This document shows, piece by piece, positions 10,100 to 19,544 of a stretch of DNA of 64,000 nucleotides (position 1 is its first letter; the number at the start of each line of letters is the position of its first letter). Made by a program: the position numbers and the translations under genes. This DNA comes from Arthrobacter sp. NicSoilB8 (GTDB lineage: Bacteria; Actinomycetota; Actinomycetes; Actinomycetales; Micrococcaceae), in the NCBI RefSeq assembly GCF_019977355.1, contig NZ_AP024655.1, positions 3,472,001 to 3,536,000 on the forward strand, read 5' to 3'. A model generated the notes under the pieces. That model was not told where the DNA came from. It saw only the letters and a program-made list of their open reading frames with translations, and made no database searches.

Positions 10100-11710
10100 G
10101 TGAGAAGGAAACCAATCGAACTGGCAGCTGTAGCAACTGCGGCGGTACCCGGCCTGACCCCGACCGCCGTCAGTTCTGCGCCCGACGATCCGGCAGACTT
10201 CGACGCAGCGCTCCTGCTGGATTCGGAAGGAAAACGCTGGCGCGTCCGCTCCCCCCGGCACGCCGAGGCCAGTGCCCGGCTGGAAACCGAATTCCTGGTT
10301 CTGCGGGCCTTCGCTCCCGGCATCCGGGCCGAACTGCCGTTCCTCATGCCGACCGTGGCGGGAACGGTCCGGCAGGGACAGCTCAGCACCTTCGTCTACT
10401 CCCACCTGGCCGGCGCTACCCGCTCCCTTGACGACCTCAGCAGCGGCTCTCCGGCCCTGGCCCGGGAAATCGGGTCCGCGATGGCGGCAATCCATGACCT
10501 CCCGCGGTCAATCGTGAGCAATGCCGATCTGCCCAGCTACACCCCCAACGAATTCCGCCAGCGGCGCCTCAACGAACTCGACCAGGCCGCCACCACCGGA
10601 AAGATCCCGCCGCTGCTGCTGCGCCGCTGGGAACACGCCATGGAAGACGTCTCGCTCTGGCGCTTCAATCCGTGCGTGGTCCACGGCGACCTTCATGAGG
10701 ACAACCTGCTGGTGGACGGCGACCGCGTGACCGCCGTGACAGGCTGGACGGACCTGCGCATCGGCGACCCGGCGGACGATATGGCGTGGCTGGTCGCCTC
10801 GAATGAACAGGACTTTGTCAGCGCCGTCCTGGACCACTACACCACCAGCCGGCGTGACGTTCCCGATGTCCACCTGCTGCGGCGGGCGGCGCTGTCCGCC
10901 GAATTCGCCCTGGCGCAGTATCTGGTCAAGGGCATGGCGGCCGGCAACGAGGACATGATCGACGAGGCCGAGTCCATGCTGGCGGCCCTGGCCGACGACG
11001 TCGCGGAACACGGCGGACAGCCGATCAGTGTCGAACCGCTGCCGCGGCCGGTCGGGACACCCGAACCCGGCTCGGAACCGGCCCATCCCGGCGCCGATGC
11101 GCCGACGACGGCGTCCGCCGCGTCAATCGCTTCGGACGCCCCGCGAGCACCGGGAGCGGGAGCCACAGGAGGCACGGGGGGCACTGCCGGCGGAACGGCG
11201 CCTGCCGTCAGCAAGGTCACACTGCTGCCCCTGGAGCCGGTGCCCGGCGCCGCCCAGGGCACACCTGCCGCGCCGGAGATCAGTGCCGTGCCCGCTGTCC
11301 ATGTCACGCCCATCCCCCGCGGGACGGAGGATGGGGCCCCGAAGGCCGCCGCGCAGCCCGACACCGACAAGGACACGGATGCGGACGCCGGCACCGCCAC
11401 AGGCACCGGCACCGCCACAGGAACAGGCACCGGCACGGGCACCAACGGTGACGCCGGAACCACCCCTGAGGCCTCCGGTGACGATGTGACCCAGGAGAAT
11501 GCCCCGGACGCTACGGCCACACAGACCGATGCCCCGGGCCCAGGTGCCGGCGTGGCCGCAGAAAACGACGCTGACGCCGCGGTTCCCGCTGCCGACGACA
11601 CCTCGACGCAATCAATCGCCGTCGTCCAGCCCGAGTCAGCCGGGAAACCTGCACCGGATGACAACACGTCAACCGCCGCCATCGCGGCGGCCGACGCCAC
11701 GTCCCGCTAG
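10100..11710 (+). CDS. APH-fold (aminoglycoside/macrolide phosphotransferase-like) protein with long disordered tail
   Basis: A 536-residue protein whose first ~310 residues have the phosphotransferase (APH/MPH) fold. The catalytic loop is VVHGDLHEDNLL (HGDLHxxN). The following metal-binding segment reads TGWTDLRIGDPADD, where active kinases normally have Asp before the Trp (IDW); here it is Gly. It may therefore be a degenerate kinase or use another acidic residue. The last ~200 residues are Ala/Pro/Thr/Asp-rich low complexity with a TGTGTATGTGTGTG stretch, encoded by short repeats near 11390-11445. The GTG at 10100 is the likely start, with GGAAGG just before it. It is unlikely to be a resistance gene, since its surroundings are core chromosome. 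Substrate unknown. Confidence 0.8.
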   Translation: MRRKPIELAAVATAAVPGLTPTAVSSAPDDPADFDAALLLDSEGKRWRVRSPRHAEASARLETEFLVLRAFAPGIRAELPFLMPTVAGTVRQGQLSTFVYSHLAGATRSLDDLSSGSPALAREIGSAMAAIHDLPRSIVSNADLPSYTPNEFRQRRLNELDQAATTGKIPPLLLRRWEHAMEDVSLWRFNPCVVHGDLHEDNLLVDGDRVTAVTGWTDLRIGDPADDMAWLVASNEQDFVSAVLDHYTTSRRDVPDVHLLRRAALSAEFALAQYLVKGMAAGNEDMIDEAESMLAALADDVAEHGGQPISVEPLPRPVGTPEPGSEPAHPGADAPTTASAASIASDAPRAPGAGATGGTGGTAGGTAPAVSKVTLLPLEPVPGAAQGTPAAPEISAVPAVHVTPIPRGTEDGAPKAAAQPDTDKDTDADAGTATGTGTATGTGTGTGTNGDAGTTPEASGDDVTQENAPDATATQTDAPGPGAGVAAENDADAAVPAADDTSTQSIAVVQPESAGKPAPDDNTSTAAIAAADATSR

Positions 11711-11851
11711 CCCCTTCTGCCCGGACCAACTGCCTGAGCTGTCTGCCCCTGCTGTCTTCCTGAGCTGACTTCCTGAACTGTCGGCCCGAATCGTCGGCCC
11801 GGGCAGCCGACGGACCCCCGTGGCGGCTGCCCCGCCGGCTTCCGGATCCGC
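11711..11851. other. Convergent intergenic region with weak hairpins
   Basis: The gap lies between the APH-like gene and adnB, which converge. GTCGGC (11793-11798) can pair with GCCGAC (11806-11811), or GGCAGCC (11802-11808) with GGCTGCC (11825-11831). Neither has a T-run. It may work as a bidirectional transcription stop; this is weak evidence. Confidence 0.3.
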
Positions 11852-14800
11852 CTAGTCGCCCGACGCCGCCGTGGTCCTCCCCAGCGCAGCGGCCACAATT
11901 CTTTCAAGTTGCTCCGCCGATCCGAGGTCGTGCGGACGGACCACCTGATTGTCAGCAACGTAGTAGAACGCTGCCCGGACGTCCTCCAGCGGGACCCCCT
12001 TGAGCCGGGCCCAGGCCAGGCGGTAGACGGCGAGTTGGACGGCCTTAACCTTCAGCTGGGCTGCCGAGGGGCGGCGTCCGGTCTTCCAGTCCACGAGGTC
12101 CCAGCCGCCGTCGGCGTCGCGGAACACGGCGTCGATCCGGCCCCGAACCACGACGTCACCGATCCTCGTCTCCACCGGGACCTCTACATGGGCCGGGGCG
12201 CGGTGTGCCCACTCGGACTGGCGGAAGGTCTCCACCATGGAATCCAGGCCGTAGGCCTCGTCGATGTGATCGTCGGCGCCGGCGGCCTCGCCCAGGTCCA
12301 GCATGCCCGCGGCGCCGAAGTATTCCTCCACCCACGCGTGGAAGGCCGTGCCCTTGCGCGCCGACATCCCCGGTTCGCGCGGGACGGGGCGCCGCAGGCG
12401 AGCCACAACGGAGCCCGCGTCATCTTCAAGGTCCACCAGGGTGGACGCCGAGATATGGCCGGGCAAGTGCACGTCCTGGACCACGGAACGGCGGGACCGG
12501 CGTTCCAGCAGGGTGGCCGCCTCCTGCGCCCAGCCGGCCGCCGGACCCCGCAGGAGCGGCCGGCGTTCGTCCTCGCCGCCGGACTGCGCCCGGGCGGGCG
12601 CCGGATCACGGCCCACGCCGCAGGTCCGGGCGAGACCAGGGTCAAAGTCCGGGTCAAGGTCCATCGCCTGCAGGACACGGACCGCGGCGGATTCCATGGC
12701 TGCCCGGCGCCCCGGGATCAGCCTCAGCCGTTTGCCGGTGCGGGGGTCGGACGGCCCCTCAAGCGGATCGTAGGGCCACGTGGCGACCTCGAGTTCGGAA
12801 GTCAGGGGGCTTTCGGCGGGAAGCGCCTCCTCACTGACGGACAGGGGATGGACTTCGGCTGCACCCTCCACTGCGAGGCCCTCAAGCTCGGCCAGGAAGG
12901 GCGACATCTCGGCCAGTCCGGCGCGGGACCCTACCCATGCCGCACTGGAAATCCAGAGCACGTGTTTGGCCCGGGTGTAGGCCACGTAGGCCAGGCGCCG
13001 TTCCTCCGCTTCGCCGTGCGTCTGGACAGCGGATTTGAACTCCTTCTCGGCGTCGAGCCAGCCTTTCTGGTCCGGCTGGTCAAGGTCCCATTGGGGCAGG
13101 TCGGCGCGATCGCCGCGCAGCGGCCACGGCAAAGCCGCACTTCCGCTGCTCCACCGTGAGTCCCTGCTGCTGGGGAAAGCCCCTGAGTTGAGCCCGGGAA
13201 CGAACACGACATCCCATTCCAGGCCCTTGGAGGCGTGGACGGTCAGGAGCTGGACGGCCTCATGGTTCACCTCGGGAGCTGCGGCGTCCAGGCCGTTTTC
13301 CTCGGCCGCCGCGGCTTCCAGCCAGGCAAGGAACGCCAGAACGTCGACTCGCTGGGAGGTGTGCAGGAACCCGGCGGCGGCGTCCTGGAAGGCGTCCAGG
13401 TTCCGGCGCGCCTGATGGATGCTGATTCCGGGCCGCGCCGCGACTTCGATGTCCAGGAGCATGGCCCGTTCCACCTCGCCCAGCAAGGTGGAGAGGTCAT
13501 CCCCCATGTAGCTGCGCAACTGCCGGAGTTCGTCCGAGAGCCGTTGCAGGCGGCCGCGGGCCTCGGGGCTCAGCCTGCGGCCGTGCGCCGAGGTCCATCC
13601 CTCGCGGGGCAGCCAGTCCAGGGCTTCGACCAGGCTGGCGGAATCTGTGATGTCGCCTTCAATTACCGCGTCATCGGCAGTGTCCGGCACCGCGCTATCA
13701 GCGGCGTCCGGGCTGCCGGGACGGCCGCGGCGGCGGGCGAGGAAACTCGACCAGTCCCTCAGCGCCATCAGGTCCGCGGGGCCGATCCGCCACCGTGCGC
13801 CGGCCAGCAGGCGCATGAGGGAGTCCGAGCGCCCGGGGTCGGCCAAGACCCGGAGCGTCGCGACAAGATCGATGATTTCCGGGGTGTCCAGCAGGCCGCC
13901 GAGCCCGACGATTTCGTACGGAATGCCCCGGACCTCAAACTCCCGCCGAATGCATTCCATCTGTGCCCGGCGCCGGCAGAGGACTGCCATGGCCGGAGGC
14001 AGCGCGTCTGCCTGCGCGGCGTCGAAGTCTGTCACCCGGAACTTCAGGACGTCCCCGGCGATGGCCGCGGCCTCGGCTTCATCCGTGGGGAACCGTCCCA
14101 TCACGACCCTGCCCTGGACCGCGGCCGGGCTGGGCTGCAAGGGCGGGACCTCGACGGCATCGGCCGTTTCCCGGGCCCCGGCGGGCCCGAGGCTCGCCGC
14201 CGCCTTGCTCAACGGCGCCGAGATGAGGTTGGCCGTGGCGAGGATGTTGCGCCCGTTGCGCCATGCCGTGGTCAGGTACGACGTCGGCGCGACGGCAAAG
14301 CGTGCCGGCCCGGCGGACTCGCTGCCCCGGTTCCCGCCAATCCCCTCCTCCCCAATACCTTCGCCGCGTTCGCCGCCGGGGCCTTCACCCGCGGTGACGT
14401 CGCCGTTCGTGGCGTCGCCGCTGACGCGGACCGGGAATTCACGGACGAAGTGGAAGAGTTGCCCGGCGGAGGCTCCCCGGAAGCCGTAGATGGATTGGTT
14501 CGGGTCCCCTACCGCTGTGACGGCATGGCCGTCACCAAAGAGCCGGGAGAAGAGCACCAGCTGGGCATGCGATGTGTCCTGGAACTCATCGAGCAGCACT
14601 ACTTTGTAGCGTTGACGCTCTGTTTGCGCGGCGACCGGAATCTCGTTGGCCACCCGCGCCGCCAGGGCCACGAGGTCGCCGAAGTCCAGGGCTCCGCGGG
14701 CGCGCTTCGCCGCGGAATACCGGCCCACCATGTCCGCGACGCTGGCCCGGGTCCGCAGCATGGCGCTGAGCTCGCCCGCCGCCTGAGTGGGGTTCTTCTT

Positions 14801-15526
14801 GGCCCCGGCCACGTAGGGAAGCGACTCGAAAGCGGCGATCCGTTCCAGTAGCCAGCCCCGGACATGGGCCGGGTCCTGCAAGTGTTCCGCGCACTCCCCT
14901 GCCAGCTGGATCACGGCCTTGACGAGGGTCGATTTGGCGGACCGGAAGTGTTCGTAGTCCCCGTCAAAGGCCTCCACCACCTCGCTGGCGAGCTGGAACG
15001 ACTGGGCACCGCCGAGCAGCACGACGTCGCGTTCGACGCCGAGGCGGAGGCCATAGTCGGACACGATGCCGCTTGCGTACGAGTGGTATGTGGAGACCTT
15101 CGGTTCGAGCGCGTCGGTACTGAGCAGCCCGGCGGGGAAGATGGTGTTCCCGGTGTCCGCCGCCGCAATGCGCGCCAGCGCGGTCAGCTTGGACCGGATC
15201 CGGGAGGCGAGCTCACCGGCGGCCTTGCGGGTGAAGGTGACGCCGAGGACTTCCTCCGGCCGAACCCAGCCGTTGGCCACGAGCCACACCACCCGATCCG
15301 CCATGGTGGCCGTCTTCCCCGAGCCGGCCCCTGCGATGACAAGCCGCGGGGCCAGGGGCGAGGAAATGATCAGGGACTGCTCGGCCGTGGGACTGTTCTT
15401 CTCCCCCAGCAGTGCGGACAGCTCCTCGGGGCTGAACCGCGGATCAGGAAGCGCATCGGGAAGGGTGCCGGCAGTCGGTGCCGGGTGCGGGCCGGCCAGG
15501 CCGGTGGGCGGCGCCTCGGAGGTCAT
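11852..15526 (-). CDS. adnB: AdnB-like helicase-nuclease subunit (UvrD motor plus RecB-type nuclease)
   Basis: A 1224-residue subunit of the AdnAB-type double-strand-break resection complex. The N-terminal SF1A motor has Walker A IAGAGSGKTATMADR and an intact motif II LLDEFQDTSHAQ, so this is the active motor. A helicase motif similar to UvrD (LLTVHASKGLEWDVVFVPGL) lies in the middle. The C-terminal PD-(D/E)xK nuclease shows GWDLVDWKTGRRPS and the upstream HAWVEEYF. The ATG overlaps the adnA stop by four bases (ATGA at 15526-15523). It is somewhat longer than the mycobacterial AdnB (~1100 residues), partly because of a Gly/Glu-rich insert around residues 380-410. The subunit assignment rests on the intact DEFQ and the gene order. 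Confidence 0.92.
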   Translation of the reverse strand: MTSEAPPTGLAGPHPAPTAGTLPDALPDPRFSPEELSALLGEKNSPTAEQSLIISSPLAPRLVIAGAGSGKTATMADRVVWLVANGWVRPEEVLGVTFTRKAAGELASRIRSKLTALARIAAADTGNTIFPAGLLSTDALEPKVSTYHSYASGIVSDYGLRLGVERDVVLLGGAQSFQLASEVVEAFDGDYEHFRSAKSTLVKAVIQLAGECAEHLQDPAHVRGWLLERIAAFESLPYVAGAKKNPTQAAGELSAMLRTRASVADMVGRYSAAKRARGALDFGDLVALAARVANEIPVAAQTERQRYKVVLLDEFQDTSHAQLVLFSRLFGDGHAVTAVGDPNQSIYGFRGASAGQLFHFVREFPVRVSGDATNGDVTAGEGPGGERGEGIGEEGIGGNRGSESAGPARFAVAPTSYLTTAWRNGRNILATANLISAPLSKAAASLGPAGARETADAVEVPPLQPSPAAVQGRVVMGRFPTDEAEAAAIAGDVLKFRVTDFDAAQADALPPAMAVLCRRRAQMECIRREFEVRGIPYEIVGLGGLLDTPEIIDLVATLRVLADPGRSDSLMRLLAGARWRIGPADLMALRDWSSFLARRRGRPGSPDAADSAVPDTADDAVIEGDITDSASLVEALDWLPREGWTSAHGRRLSPEARGRLQRLSDELRQLRSYMGDDLSTLLGEVERAMLLDIEVAARPGISIHQARRNLDAFQDAAAGFLHTSQRVDVLAFLAWLEAAAAEENGLDAAAPEVNHEAVQLLTVHASKGLEWDVVFVPGLNSGAFPSSRDSRWSSGSAALPWPLRGDRADLPQWDLDQPDQKGWLDAEKEFKSAVQTHGEAEERRLAYVAYTRAKHVLWISSAAWVGSRAGLAEMSPFLAELEGLAVEGAAEVHPLSVSEEALPAESPLTSELEVATWPYDPLEGPSDPRTGKRLRLIPGRRAAMESAAVRVLQAMDLDPDFDPGLARTCGVGRDPAPARAQSGGEDERRPLLRGPAAGWAQEAATLLERRSRRSVVQDVHLPGHISASTLVDLEDDAGSVVARLRRPVPREPGMSARKGTAFHAWVEEYFGAAGMLDLGEAAGADDHIDEAYGLDSMVETFRQSEWAHRAPAHVEVPVETRIGDVVVRGRIDAVFRDADGGWDLVDWKTGRRPSAAQLKVKAVQLAVYRLAWARLKGVPLEDVRAAFYYVADNQVVRPHDLGSAEQLERIVAAALGRTTAASGD

Positions 15527-18500
15527 TCAGTAACCTGCTTTCCCCGCACGCACAGCGGGCACACTTCGGGGAGCCGGCAGCCGTGGCCGCCGTGTCCTCC
15601 CTTGGACGGATCATGGCGGGCCTGGAAAGTACTGCCGGACATCACCCGGGCGGCGTCGCCAACCAACTCCAGCGCCCAGTTGTCCTGCGGGTCCAGCGGG
15701 ACCTGGGATTGGATGCCGGGGCTCTTGGTGGTGGTGCCGAGCTGGGCCAGGACGGCTCCGCCCGGCAGCGGCGGCGGACCGTCGTCGGGACCCGCAAAGC
15801 CCCCGGCCAGCACGGCTGCCTGGTAGGCGCCGAGCTGCGGATGACGCTCCAGCTCCGCTTTGCCGGGCTGGCGCTTGCCGGTCTTGAGGTCAACGATCAC
15901 CAACCGGCCTTCGGCGTCGATCTCCAGCCTGTCGACCTGGCCGCGGAGCACGGCGGGCCGTGCCGGCCCGGTGCCCCCGGTGTCGCCGGACCCGGATCCG
16001 GCGGCCCCCGCGGGCACCGCGGAAGCGGCCGTCTCCGCCGGAAGGTCCCCAAGCTTCACCTCAAAATCCTGTTCGACGCCGACCAGGCTCCTGCCCTCGC
16101 TGCGCATGACGAGGACATACTGGGCGAGTTTACGGACCATGGACTCCGCACGCTGGAAGTCGAGCTTGCCTTCCCAGTTGTCCTTCATTCCCAGCGTGGG
16201 CCAGCGCCGGACGAGTTCCGCGACGTATTCTCCCCCCGAGGCGTCTGGGAGGTCCTGCGCTATGGCGTGGACCAAGGTTCCCAGGCTGCGGGCAAAATCC
16301 GTCGCCGCTTCCCCGCCGGCGGCCTGGACGAACCAGTCCAGCGGTGATTTCTGCACGGTTTCGACCTTCGAGGGCGAAACGAAGACGGTGCCGCCCGGAG
16401 GCACAACCGGCTCCTCGGAGGACAACTCGGCCAGCCCCCACCAGCTCGCCGGGTGCGCGCCGGGGACCGGCGGCTGTGCTGTGGCCAGGAGCCCCAGCAC
16501 GGCCGCGGCTTCGGCCGATTCGGGGGCCCTGGGGTCCAGTTGTGCGTACTGGCGCAGTTCCGCGACCAAGGCCCGGAGGGTCAGTGGCCGCTCGACCGGG
16601 GTAAAGCCCCTCCGGTCCTGCCCCGGAGGCAGCGGCGCCACATAGTCCAGGAATGAGGACGGCTGCTCGTCCTCAGAGGACACAGCCGTGCAGATCAGCA
16701 CGTCGCGGGCGCGGGACACCGCGGTGGAAAAGCTCCTGAGTTCGTCATAGCGGATTTCGCGCAACCGGCTGAGCGGATCCAGCTGCAGGGCATATTGCAC
16801 GCCGTGTTCCACGGCATCGGCAAACAAGGTGCTGCCGAGCAGCTCACCGCGCAGCCGGGTGTTGGGCCACACGCCTTCTTGAAGCCCCGGCACGATGACC
16901 ACAGGCCATTCCCGGCCTGCGGCGCTGGCAGGCGTCATGAGTTCCACCGCGTCTTCAAGCTGCGCCCTGGCGGCCAGGGTGTCCATCGGGAGCTCCTGGC
17001 TCAGCAGGTATTCCAGGAACTGCTCGGGGCCGGAGCCGGGGAGCTGGTCAACGAAGCGTTCGGCGGTGTGGAACAGCGCCATCATGGCATCGAGGTCGCG
17101 GTCGGCCCGCGCCCCGGCCGACCCTCCGGCCAGGGCGGCCTCGGTCCAGCGGGAGGCCAGGCCGGTGGAGTGCCAGAGTGCCCACAGCACCGTTTCGGCG
17201 TTGGCTCCGGGGGCCTCGGCGGCGTCCCGCCCGGCCCTGATCATCCGGGCGATCCGGCGGGCCGAGTGCCCCTCGATGCCCAGTGTCGCCAGCGCTCCGG
17301 GCTCCAGCAGGGCTTCGACCAGGAGGGCGTCGCTGGTCCGCCCGCCACCGCCGAGCAGTTCCTCGCCGCGGAGTGACTGCCGCAGCCTGCGCAATTCGAT
17401 GGAGGTGGCGCCACCGATCCGGGATGTCAGCAGGGACACGGCGGACTCGGGCGTGAGCGCTGCAGGGTCCAAGGCCACGGCATAGGCATCCAGCAAAGGA
17501 CGCACGGCGACCTCGTCCCGGACCGCGGATTCGGCGACGGGAATCCGCACCGGAATCCCCTGGCCGGCCAGGTACCGCTGCAGCTGGCTGAGCTGGCCGC
17601 CGTTGCGCACGATCACCGCGATGTCCCCGAGTTCCCGCGCGTCGTTCAACTGGGCTTCGAGGATCCGCTGAGCTACGTACCTCAGTTCGTGGACCGGGGA
17701 CGGCAGCAGATGCGCCTCCACCGATCCCGAACAGCCGTCGACGGCGATGCGGGGCGACGGGTCGCCCGGACCGTCCGGCGTCGGGACTGCTGCGGGCTGC
17801 TCGAGCCGGCGTGCGGACTGACCGCCGGAGCGTCGGGAGATGCGCCCGGCCACCGACAGCCACGACTCTGCCACGGCCGGGGCATGCCGGTGCGCCGTCC
17901 AGAGCGGACGTTCCAGGATGACTCCGTCGGCGGCCAGGAGCCGGGGAAGCTCCGCCACGAGATCGGGGCGCGCGCCGCGGAAGCCCTGAACCACCGTGTC
18001 CGGCGAGGCGGTGATGATGGCGTCCTTGCCTGCGGCGATGTCTGCGAGCAGTTCGAAGACGGCGGGGTTCGCTTCCTGGATGTCGTCCACGAGAATCAGC
18101 TGCAGCCGGTCGCGCTCCGCGGCAAGGAATTCCGGGGCGTCCTGGAAGATCTGCCGTGCTGCGGTGATGATGCCTGCGGGGTCGAAGGCCTCGGGCATGC
18201 GCAGGTCCAGGACGTCGCGGTACTCGGAGTACAGCGCTGCCGCCGGAATCCAGTCGGGCCGGTTGCACTGCCGGGCAAGGGCGACGAGGTCCTCTGCCGT
18301 CCGCCCGGATTCGATGATCCGGTCAAAGAGCTGGCGGACCTCCTGCCGGAAACCGCGAGTCTGCAGCGCGGCGTCCAGATCTTCCGGCCACGGTAGCTCA
18401 AGGCCGGGCAGGGCATGTCCCTCGAGCAGTTCTTTGATGATCAGGTCTTGTTCCGGGCCGGAGAGCAGCTTTGGCTGGCGCGGCAGCGGCAGAATGCCTT

Positions 18501-19035
18501 CGGCTTTGGCCCGCCGGATCAGATCGAAGGCATACGACGCCCAGGTGCGGGCCGGTGTCGTGCTCAGGCTCCGGTCCAGGCGGGCCGTGAAGCGGTCGCG
18601 GAGTGTATCCGCGGCAAGCCTGCCGGGAGCCAGGATGAGCATCCGTTCCGGGTCCAGGCCATCCCTCCGGGTGCGGCGGACGGCGGCTTCGACCAGGACT
18701 GTCGATTTGCCGGTGCCGGGAGCCCCCGGCACCAGAACCGGGCCGGATCCGGGCGGGACCTCGACGGCGGCGAGCTGGTCGGGCGACAGCACCGGGACAG
18801 CACTGTGGTGGGTCCGGGGCGGCAGCAGGCGCAGACCAGCGCCCGTTGCCGGTGCCGCCCCGGGGATCCGGGACCGCGCGCGGTGCGGGCCTGGATCGAG
18901 GCTTGCGGGCTGCAACTCGATTCCCCGAAACTCGGACAGCTGCGTCCCGGGCTGCTGCAATTCAGGCTGCTCCAACTCGGGCTGCTGCATCTCGGACTGA
19001 AACTCGGGCTGCATGCCGTGGCTGGAGGTGTTCAC
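15523..19035 (-). CDS. adnA: AdnA-like helicase-nuclease subunit with degenerate motif II
   Basis: The 1170-residue partner of AdnB. Walker A is intact (VPGAPGTGKSTVL), but motif II reads LILVDDIQEANP, with Asp replacing the catalytic Glu. This suggests a weak or structural motor, as reported for mycobacterial AdnA. The nuclease domain near the C-terminus has VIVDLKTGKRQPGKAELERH. The extreme C-terminus carries GCRLPEVCPLC, three cysteines that could join an upstream Cys to hold a metal or Fe-S cluster; this is inference from AddB-type nucleases. The N-terminal ~60 residues are Gln/Glu/Pro-rich. The gene starts with GTG, overlaps the ATL stop by four bases (GTGA at 19035-19032) and overlaps adnB by four. 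One operon therefore carries ATL, adnA and adnB. Confidence 0.92.
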   Translation of the reverse strand: MNTSSHGMQPEFQSEMQQPELEQPELQQPGTQLSEFRGIELQPASLDPGPHRARSRIPGAAPATGAGLRLLPPRTHHSAVPVLSPDQLAAVEVPPGSGPVLVPGAPGTGKSTVLVEAAVRRTRRDGLDPERMLILAPGRLAADTLRDRFTARLDRSLSTTPARTWASYAFDLIRRAKAEGILPLPRQPKLLSGPEQDLIIKELLEGHALPGLELPWPEDLDAALQTRGFRQEVRQLFDRIIESGRTAEDLVALARQCNRPDWIPAAALYSEYRDVLDLRMPEAFDPAGIITAARQIFQDAPEFLAAERDRLQLILVDDIQEANPAVFELLADIAAGKDAIITASPDTVVQGFRGARPDLVAELPRLLAADGVILERPLWTAHRHAPAVAESWLSVAGRISRRSGGQSARRLEQPAAVPTPDGPGDPSPRIAVDGCSGSVEAHLLPSPVHELRYVAQRILEAQLNDARELGDIAVIVRNGGQLSQLQRYLAGQGIPVRIPVAESAVRDEVAVRPLLDAYAVALDPAALTPESAVSLLTSRIGGATSIELRRLRQSLRGEELLGGGGRTSDALLVEALLEPGALATLGIEGHSARRIARMIRAGRDAAEAPGANAETVLWALWHSTGLASRWTEAALAGGSAGARADRDLDAMMALFHTAERFVDQLPGSGPEQFLEYLLSQELPMDTLAARAQLEDAVELMTPASAAGREWPVVIVPGLQEGVWPNTRLRGELLGSTLFADAVEHGVQYALQLDPLSRLREIRYDELRSFSTAVSRARDVLICTAVSSEDEQPSSFLDYVAPLPPGQDRRGFTPVERPLTLRALVAELRQYAQLDPRAPESAEAAAVLGLLATAQPPVPGAHPASWWGLAELSSEEPVVPPGGTVFVSPSKVETVQKSPLDWFVQAAGGEAATDFARSLGTLVHAIAQDLPDASGGEYVAELVRRWPTLGMKDNWEGKLDFQRAESMVRKLAQYVLVMRSEGRSLVGVEQDFEVKLGDLPAETAASAVPAGAAGSGSGDTGGTGPARPAVLRGQVDRLEIDAEGRLVIVDLKTGKRQPGKAELERHPQLGAYQAAVLAGGFAGPDDGPPPLPGGAVLAQLGTTTKSPGIQSQVPLDPQDNWALELVGDAARVMSGSTFQARHDPSKGGHGGHGCRLPEVCPLCVRGKQVTE

Positions 19036-19448
19036 ACAGTCATTTCATCATCCGGTACCGACAATTTATGCAATGCCCGTTCGAGGCGCTCAGCTATGGC
19101 GTCTATCCGGTCGAAGTCGGCGTCGGTGGGCGCCCACCGGCCTGCGGCCAGGTCAACCCGCCAGCGTCCCTCGCCGGTCCGCAGGAAGTCCTCGTAACCG
19201 CCCAGCAACGGTGTCCCCTCCCGCAGATAGAGCGAGAGTGCCTCGTGCTCATGGCCGGGAGGTGCGTCCCCGCTGGACTTCAGCACGCGCCACCAAGGCA
19301 CGCTGGTGCCGTGGTGGCTCATGACGGAACCGACCTGACGCGGGCCGCCGGAGCCCAAGAGTTCAGCAACGTCGCCATAGGCCACCGCGGTCCCGGCGGG
19401 GATCAACGCCACGAGTTCCAGCACTGCCTCCACATACTCCGTCCGCAT
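19032..19448 (-). CDS. Alkyltransferase-like (ATL) MGMT-fold DNA-binding protein
   Basis: A 138-residue protein with the O6-methylguanine-DNA methyltransferase C-terminal fold (IPAGTAVAYGDVAELLG ... RQVGSVMSHHG). The active-site PCHR is replaced by VPWWRVL, so the acceptor cysteine is absent. Such ATL proteins bind O6-alkylguanine and flag it for nucleotide excision repair. Beyond the ATL core there is an extra ~40-residue C-terminal helix-rich segment. It is first in an operon with adnA and adnB, coupled by a GTGA overlap, and corresponds to Rv3204 in mycobacterial gene order. A leaderless -10 (TAGGCT) sits six bases before the ATG. DNA binding is inferred from the family. Confidence 0.9.
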   Translation of the reverse strand: MRTEYVEAVLELVALIPAGTAVAYGDVAELLGSGGPRQVGSVMSHHGTSVPWWRVLKSSGDAPPGHEHEALSLYLREGTPLLGGYEDFLRTGEGRWRVDLAAGRWAPTDADFDRIDAIAERLERALHKLSVPDDEMTV

Positions 19449-19454
19449 CGGTCA

Positions 19455-19460
19455 AGCCTA
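19455..19460 (-). promoter_or_regulatory. Candidate leaderless -10 element of the ATL-adnA-adnB operon
   Basis: TAGGCT lies six bases before the ATG at 19448 with no ribosome-binding site between. It is divergent from the exonuclease promoter at 19533. Confidence 0.55.
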
Positions 19461-19532
19461 GCCGTTTCCCACCCAGGCGCCGTGCCCGGACGGCACGCGG
19501 GGCGGCGGTCAAGTACTGTCGGAGGCAGCAGG

Positions 19533-19538
19533 TAGCGT
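19533..19538 (+). promoter_or_regulatory. Candidate leaderless -10 element of the DEDDh exonuclease gene
   Basis: TAGCGT lies six bases before the ATG at 19545, the same geometry as the divergent ATL gene. Confidence 0.5.
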
Positions 19539-19544
19539 TGAAGC

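Noticed and set aside
10100..11710. Aminoglycoside or macrolide resistance gene
   Set aside because: The APH fold is real, but the metal-binding Asp is missing, there is no mobile context and the neighbours are conserved core genes.
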